NCBI RefSeq assembly: GCF_015353075.1
Contig: NZ_CP064187.1
Coordinates: 2,480,001-2,544,000 of the forward strand
Direction of reading: 5' to 3'
DNA length: 64,000 bases
Origin: Rhizobium sp. 007
GTDB lineage: Bacteria > Pseudomonadota > Alphaproteobacteria > Rhizobiales > Rhizobiaceae
Part shown: positions 60,553 to 64,000 of the stretch, piece after piece
Layout: each line of letters opens with the position of its first letter
How positions within the stretch are numbered: the first letter of the stretch is position 1
Program-made: the position numbers and the translations under genes
The notes under the pieces: generated by a model
Seen by the model: only the letters and a program-made list of their open reading frames with translations
The model's database searches: none
What the model was told of the DNA's origin: nothing

Positions 60553-61347
60553 ATGATCGAACTTTCCGGCATCTCGGTCCGCCTGTCGGGCAAGTCAATC
60601 GTGCATGACGTCAGCTTTACGGCGAAGGCCGGCCAGTTGACGGCGATTGCCGGACCGAACGGCTCCGGCAAGACGACCACGATGAAGGCGATCTCCGGCG
60701 AGCTTTCCTGCGACGGCTCCGTGCGCATCAACGGCGAAGAGGTCAAGACAATGCAACCCTGGCAGCTGGCCGCCATTCGCGGCGTGCTGCCGCAGGCAAG
60801 CGCCATCTCCTTTCCCTTCACAGTGCGCGAGGTCGTGCGCATGGGACTGACGACAGGGCTGAACCTGCACCCCGAACAGGCAGAGCAGATCGCGGCACGG
60901 GCGCTCGCCGCCGTCGACCTCGGAGGCTTCGAAGGCCGTTTCTACCAGGAGCTTTCGGGCGGCGAGCAGCAGCGCGTCCAGCTCGCGCGCGTGCTGTGCC
61001 AGATCTGCGAGCCGGTCGCGGACGGAAAACCCTGTTGGCTGTTGCTCGATGAGCCGGTCTCCAGCCTCGACATAAGCCATCAGCTGACGATCATGAGCCT
61101 TGCGCGGAAATTCTGCGATGCAGGCGGCGGCGTGATCGCGGTCATGCACGATCTCAACCTGACCGCTCTTTTCGCGGACCAGATCGTCCTCATGAAAGCC
61201 GGGGGACTAGCCGCTGCCGGCAGCGTCAGCGACGTGCTCACCGACGAGCGCATGCAATCTGTATTCGGATGCCCGCTGCGCATCAATCAGGTTCCGATGG
61301 ACGCAACACCCTTTGTCCTGGCTCACAGCGCGCTTGCCGGCCGCTGA
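60553..61347 (+). CDS. hmuV: HmuV haem ABC transporter ATPase
   Basis: 264 residues with Walker A GPNGSGKTTTMK, Q-loop VLPQASAIS, signature LSGGEQQRVQLARVL, Walker B WLLLDEPVSSLD and the switch His in VMHDLN. It powers haem import through HmuU. It is the last gene of hmuPSTUV. A GSR-type promoter begins seven bases after its stop, marking the operon end. Confidence 0.95.
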   Translation: MIELSGISVRLSGKSIVHDVSFTAKAGQLTAIAGPNGSGKTTTMKAISGELSCDGSVRINGEEVKTMQPWQLAAIRGVLPQASAISFPFTVREVVRMGLTTGLNLHPEQAEQIAARALAAVDLGGFEGRFYQELSGGEQQRVQLARVLCQICEPVADGKPCWLLLDEPVSSLDISHQLTIMSLARKFCDAGGGVIAVMHDLNLTALFADQIVLMKAGGLAAAGSVSDVLTDERMQSVFGCPLRINQVPMDATPFVLAHSALAGR

Positions 61348-61353
61348 ACCGCC

Positions 61354-61378
61354 GGAACTTTTGATTGGCCAGCGCGTT
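61354..61378 (+). promoter_or_regulatory. Perfect EcfG-type promoter
   Basis: GGAAC (61354-61358), a 16-base spacer and CGTT (61375-61378), the exact general stress response consensus, 116 bases before the DUF883-type gene. Confidence 0.75.
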
Positions 61379-61493
61379 GTCGTGTCGATGATTTGGATCA
61401 ATGCCGGGCGATACGACTTATTGCAATGATCGGTGCTGACCTCGTTTGAAACCGGCCCGCGACTTTGCGCGCGCCCATGCCAAGGAGAGCATC

Positions 61494-61841
61494 ATGGCTT
61501 CCATCCTCCCGTCCATTCGCGGCCGGCGCCATGGCAACGGTACGCTTCATGACATCGAATCCACAATCGAGGATCAGATCGAAAGCCTGCGCGACGAAAT
61601 CGCGACCCTGACGAAGCTGGTTACAAAGAATTCGCGACGGCGCGGCGAAAAGCTCCGCTATCAGGCGGCTGCTGGCTATGACGAACTCCTTGGCCGCAGC
61701 GAAGACCTCCTCCACGATCTGCAGGAGAGCTATCTGCGCGGCGCAAAAGAAGTTCGCCATACGGTACGCAGGCATCCGATCGCAACGATCGGTGCGGCGG
61801 CCGCCTTCGGCCTCGTGCTCGCGCTCCTCGCACGCCGCTAA
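61494..61841 (+). CDS. DUF883/ElaB-like inner-membrane protein
   Basis: 115 residues. An amphipathic helical body (IEDQIESLRDEIATLTKLVT, RSEDLLHDLQESYLRGAKEV) and a C-terminal membrane anchor (HPIATIGAAAAFGLVLALLA then RR) are the hallmark of the DUF883/YqjD group, which can tether ribosomes or stabilise the membrane in stationary phase. GGAGA precedes the ATG at 61494. It has the best EcfG promoter in the window and is likely a GSR member. Confidence 0.85.
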   Translation: MASILPSIRGRRHGNGTLHDIESTIEDQIESLRDEIATLTKLVTKNSRRRGEKLRYQAAAGYDELLGRSEDLLHDLQESYLRGAKEVRHTVRRHPIATIGAAAAFGLVLALLARR

Positions 61842-61850
61842 GGAGGATCG

Positions 61851-62252
61851 ATGCTCTTTCCGATCCTCAGCCTTTTGATAGGAAACAGTTTTCACAGGAC
61901 CGTTGCGCGAACCAAGCGCAACGGTATTTTCATTGTGCTCGCCGCAATCTTCCTTCTGAGCGCCTATGTGCTTGCGGTCACAGCCGGGACAATCTGGCTC
62001 GCGGGCATCTACGGCGCGGTGGGTGCTGCGCTCTTTCTTGCGGCATGCGCCCTGCTGATCGGCATCGTCGTGCTGATCGTCATGAAGATCATGAACGCAC
62101 AGGAAGCGCGTCGCGCGCAGGAGCGCCGCCTGGCGATCGAGTCGCTGGCAGCCGTCGGCATCAGCCTTGTCCGTTCACAGCCGCTTTTGACGGCTGGCGT
62201 GCTTGCCGCGCTCGTTGCAACAAACCTGATGGGCTCCAAACACCGCGACTAG
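61851..62252 (+). CDS. Small transmembrane protein following DUF883 gene
   Basis: 133 residues. Two strong helices (GIFIVLAAIFLLSAYVLAVT; GAALFLAACALLIGIVVLIV), then a basic cytoplasmic stretch (EARRAQERRLAIESLA) and a short final hydrophobic part. It resembles DUF1469/holin-superfamily partners of DUF883 proteins. It is nine bases after that gene, with AGGAGG upstream, and so is co-transcribed from the EcfG-type promoter. Confidence 0.78.
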   Translation: MLFPILSLLIGNSFHRTVARTKRNGIFIVLAAIFLLSAYVLAVTAGTIWLAGIYGAVGAALFLAACALLIGIVVLIVMKIMNAQEARRAQERRLAIESLAAVGISLVRSQPLLTAGVLAALVATNLMGSKHRD

Positions 62253-62264
62253 GGATCCTGACCT

Positions 62265-62786
62265 CTAGCCCGTTTCGCTCGCACTTTTCCGAATGCGGTC
62301 CGGAAGTCCATCATGGGGGCCAAGTGGCCGCTTCGGCCAATCGTCCCACCAGTCGTCAATCAGCTCCTTCCTTTCCGGGTTGAGAGGATAGTGAATACGG
62401 TTCTCCGGCTTGTGTCTCTCTCCGACCACGAGCAGCCGGACCTCCTCCTCGGTGTTATTGATGAAATTATGGGCTATGCCGGTGCCAGCCGGGAACCCCA
62501 CGCCGTCGCCAGGTGCGAGCCGATGCAGATGGCCATCGATCCACACGTTGGGATATCCTTCAATAACGAAGACGAATTCCTCCTCCGCGCTTTCGGCATG
62601 TGGAAGCGATGTGCGCCGGCCGGCCGGCAACCGCTCATGATGAATGCCGAGTTTCGAAAGGCTGAACGCCCGGCCAAAAGGCGCGCCAATGCTCATGCGT
62701 TCATCGCGTCCTGAATAATGCGGCTCATCGGGTCGCTCGATATTGCGCCAGTGGGTGATAAATGGTGGGCGTTCGTTGCTGTCCAT
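62265..62786 (-). CDS. Cupin-domain protein
   Basis: 173 residues. The two cupin motifs are visible: HHERLPAGRRTSLPHAESAE EEFVFVIEG-type (His, Glu) and GDGVGFPAGTGIAHNFINNT (motif 2 with His). It probably binds a divalent metal in a small beta-barrel; enzymatic or sensory role unknown. GAGGAG before the ATG at 62786 fixes the start over a longer frame. It converges with the DUF883 operon. Confidence 0.85.
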   Translation of the reverse strand: MDSNERPPFITHWRNIERPDEPHYSGRDERMSIGAPFGRAFSLSKLGIHHERLPAGRRTSLPHAESAEEEFVFVIEGYPNVWIDGHLHRLAPGDGVGFPAGTGIAHNFINNTEEEVRLLVVGERHKPENRIHYPLNPERKELIDDWWDDWPKRPLGPHDGLPDRIRKSASETG

Positions 62787-62955
62787 GAGTTGCTCCTCGG
62801 GTAGCCCATGCCCGCAAGCCACGCTCAAATCCGCAACGAGCACCGGTCATGAAAACAGCTAGTGACCGCGCCTCAATCGTCAAGCATCCTGCGCAGCGGC
62901 GCCACCGGCATATTTGCTGCCAAGTTTTCAGGGCTAGTCTTCATCTCTTGCACAA

Positions 62956-62988
62956 CAAAAAGCCGGCGCCTGAGGCAGCCGGCCTTTT
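62956..62988 (-). terminator. Intrinsic terminator of ecfG
   Basis: On the minus strand GCCGGC-T-GCC-TCA-GGC-GCCGGC followed by TTTTT, about 20-50 bases after the ecfG stop. Confidence 0.7.
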
Positions 62989-63008
62989 CCTCCCATTCAA
63001 CGCGTGGA

Positions 63009-63563
63009 TCAGAAGGCGAAGGCCTTCGACGTCAGCGGCGCGGACGTCGAATCCGGGCCGAAATCCGCTTCGCCGGAAATCTGCAGAAGTTCCTGGAGCC
63101 GCTGGCGCGCACGATTGACGCGGCTCTTGATGGTGCCGACGGCGCATCCGCAGATCTCCGCGGCTTCTTCGTAGGAGAAGCCTGATGCGCCGACGAGAAT
63201 GATCGCCTCGCGCTGATCCGGCGGCAGTTGGTCAAGCGCCTTCTTGAAATCCTGCAGGTCGAGCGCGCCGTATTGCGCCGGATGCATCGCCATGGATTCG
63301 GTGAAAAGGCCGTCGCTGTCCTGGATCTCGCGGCCGCTCTTACGCATCTGGCTATAGAGTTCGTTGCGCAGGATTGTGAAAAGCCAGGCCTTCATGTTGG
63401 TGCCCATCTCGAAGTGATCCTGTTTTGCCCAGGCCTTCATGATGGTGTCCTGCACCAAGTCGTCGGCGCGATCGTGCCGGCCGATCAGCGAAATCGCGAA
63501 TGCACGCAGACTCGGCAAAGCCGCCAGCAGTTCGCGTTTGAAGCTTGGTTTAGCCTTATCCAT
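63009..63563 (-). CDS. ecfG: EcfG/RpoE2 general stress sigma factor
   Basis: 184 residues. Region 2: DRADDLVQDTIMKAWAKQDH and MKAWLFTILRNELYSQMRKS. Region 4: QLPPDQREAIILVGASGFSY, then GCAVGTIKSRVNRARQRL. The FEMGTNMKAW text is typical of EcfG. The gene follows nepR by ten bases, the standard order in Alphaproteobacteria. EcfG directs RNA polymerase to GGAAC-N16/17-CGTT promoters, held inactive by NepR until PhyR~P removes it. Confidence 0.93.
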   Translation of the reverse strand: MDKAKPSFKRELLAALPSLRAFAISLIGRHDRADDLVQDTIMKAWAKQDHFEMGTNMKAWLFTILRNELYSQMRKSGREIQDSDGLFTESMAMHPAQYGALDLQDFKKALDQLPPDQREAIILVGASGFSYEEAAEICGCAVGTIKSRVNRARQRLQELLQISGEADFGPDSTSAPLTSKAFAF

Positions 63564-63573
63564 CAGCTCGCCC

Positions 63574-63780
63574 TTACTCGGCCAGTTTGGCCGAAGCCAT
63601 CATCTCAGCCTGGTCCAGCTTCTCGAGCAGATCGAGAAAACGATCGGGGATCGCCTCGTCCTGTGCCGCCGCATAAAGGGACCGCAGTTTGACGCCGATC
63701 TGGTTGTTTGGATCGAGGATATCGCTCGCGCGCATTTCCAGCCGCCGCTGATTCTGTTCTTCGTTCTGCTGCTTTTTCAT
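63574..63780 (-). CDS. nepR: NepR anti-sigma factor
   Basis: 68 residues. The conserved helix pair is NQIGVKLRSLYAAAQDEAIP followed by DRFLDLLEKLDQAE, the NepR core that wraps the sigma factor or PhyR. The flanks are short and disordered. It is the first gene of the nepR-ecfG operon, with an EcfG-type promoter candidate upstream, giving positive feedback. Confidence 0.93.
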   Translation of the reverse strand: MKKQQNEEQNQRRLEMRASDILDPNNQIGVKLRSLYAAAQDEAIPDRFLDLLEKLDQAEMMASAKLAE

Positions 63781-63946
63781 AAACTCGTCGCTTCTCGCCG
63801 TTGTCTTTGTCTGAATGGACGATACGTTTGCGCTGCGGCGTGATATGCCAACAGCACCCTCCGCCGCTCGAGGCGGTTGGTGCTCAGATACTTGCCGGTT
63901 TATCGAGGCTCAAAATCGCGGTACGCCCTTCATTCGTCGCCACCAT

Positions 63947-63971
63947 AATGCAAGGCTGTGAAAAAAGTTCC
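63947..63971 (-). promoter_or_regulatory. EcfG-type promoter candidate of nepR-ecfG
   Basis: Minus strand GGAAC (63971-63967), a 16-base spacer, then CATT (63950-63947), one mismatch to CGTT. Confidence 0.55.
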
Positions 63972-63980
63972 GCATATACT

Positions 63981-64000
63981 GGAACTTTTTTAATAGCGCG
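63981..64000 (+). promoter_or_regulatory. Divergent EcfG-type -35 at window edge
   Basis: GGAAC (63981-63985) on the plus strand faces the nepR -35 across nine bases. The -10 would lie just past the window end. A divergent phyR gene is the usual neighbour. Confidence 0.5.

Noticed and set aside
1..64000. CRISPR arrays, rRNA and tRNA genes
   Set aside because: No regular short repeats with spacers and no rRNA or tRNA cores were seen when reading both strands; a tRNA scan was not run.

Overview
The window looks like chromosome or large-plasmid DNA of a Rhizobiaceae member (Rhizobium / Ensifer-Sinorhizobium type). The evidence is an hmuPSTUV haem-uptake operon with TGA-N9-TCA (RirA/IRO-type) boxes, an aqpS-containing arsenic operon, an Exo-type polysaccharide locus, and a NepR-EcfG general stress response (GSR) pair. 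All functions are inferred from protein motifs read by eye; no database search was run.

Layout. 1-11 kb is a degraded stress and accessory segment: a Crp/Fnr regulator, three remnants or frameshifted genes (histidine kinase, small membrane protein, SDR oxidoreductase), an ECF sigma factor, a degenerate receiver protein, CsbD, a three-gene membrane/coiled-coil operon, an IS21 istA remnant, a long AI-2E-family permease, a DUF2200 protein and a Ku fragment. 11-15 kb has an SDR/TetR divergent pair with three operator-like repeats spaced exactly 55 bp, an MscS channel and a secreted protein. 15-19.6 kb is an arsenic resistance operon (arsR, broken LMW-type arsC, aqpS, Grx-type arsC, arsH, MFS). 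20-21.6 kb is an orphan NodT-type outer-membrane efflux lipoprotein.

22-51 kb is the most unusual part. It is an exopolysaccharide locus (LuxR and Crp-type regulators, pyruvyltransferase, Wzy-like polymerase, GH16 glycanase, Wzx flippase, ExoY-like priming transferase, two GT4-type transferases, ExoF-like export protein, and an ExoP-like copolymerase fused to a GT2 domain). Embedded in it is a two-protein NRPS/PKS assembly line (A-T, then KS-AT-ACP-C-A-T-T-TE) with its own Sfp-type phosphopantetheinyl transferase and a two-domain formyltransferase-like/beta-propeller protein. This layout suggests either an amino-acid/polyketide decoration of a surface polysaccharide or a separate small metabolite encoded within the locus.

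51-55 kb has an oxidoreductase, a TetR-SMR efflux pair, a truncated globin and small genes, then an IRO-box operon with an HmuQ-type haem-degrading enzyme. 55-61.3 kb is TonB plus hmuPSTUV. 61.3-64 kb holds GSR genes: a perfect EcfG-type promoter (GGAAC-N16-CGTT) ahead of two membrane proteins, a cupin, ecfG, nepR, and a divergent promoter at the right edge. Similar one-mismatch promoters in the first 8 kb suggest that both ends of the window contain GSR regulon members.
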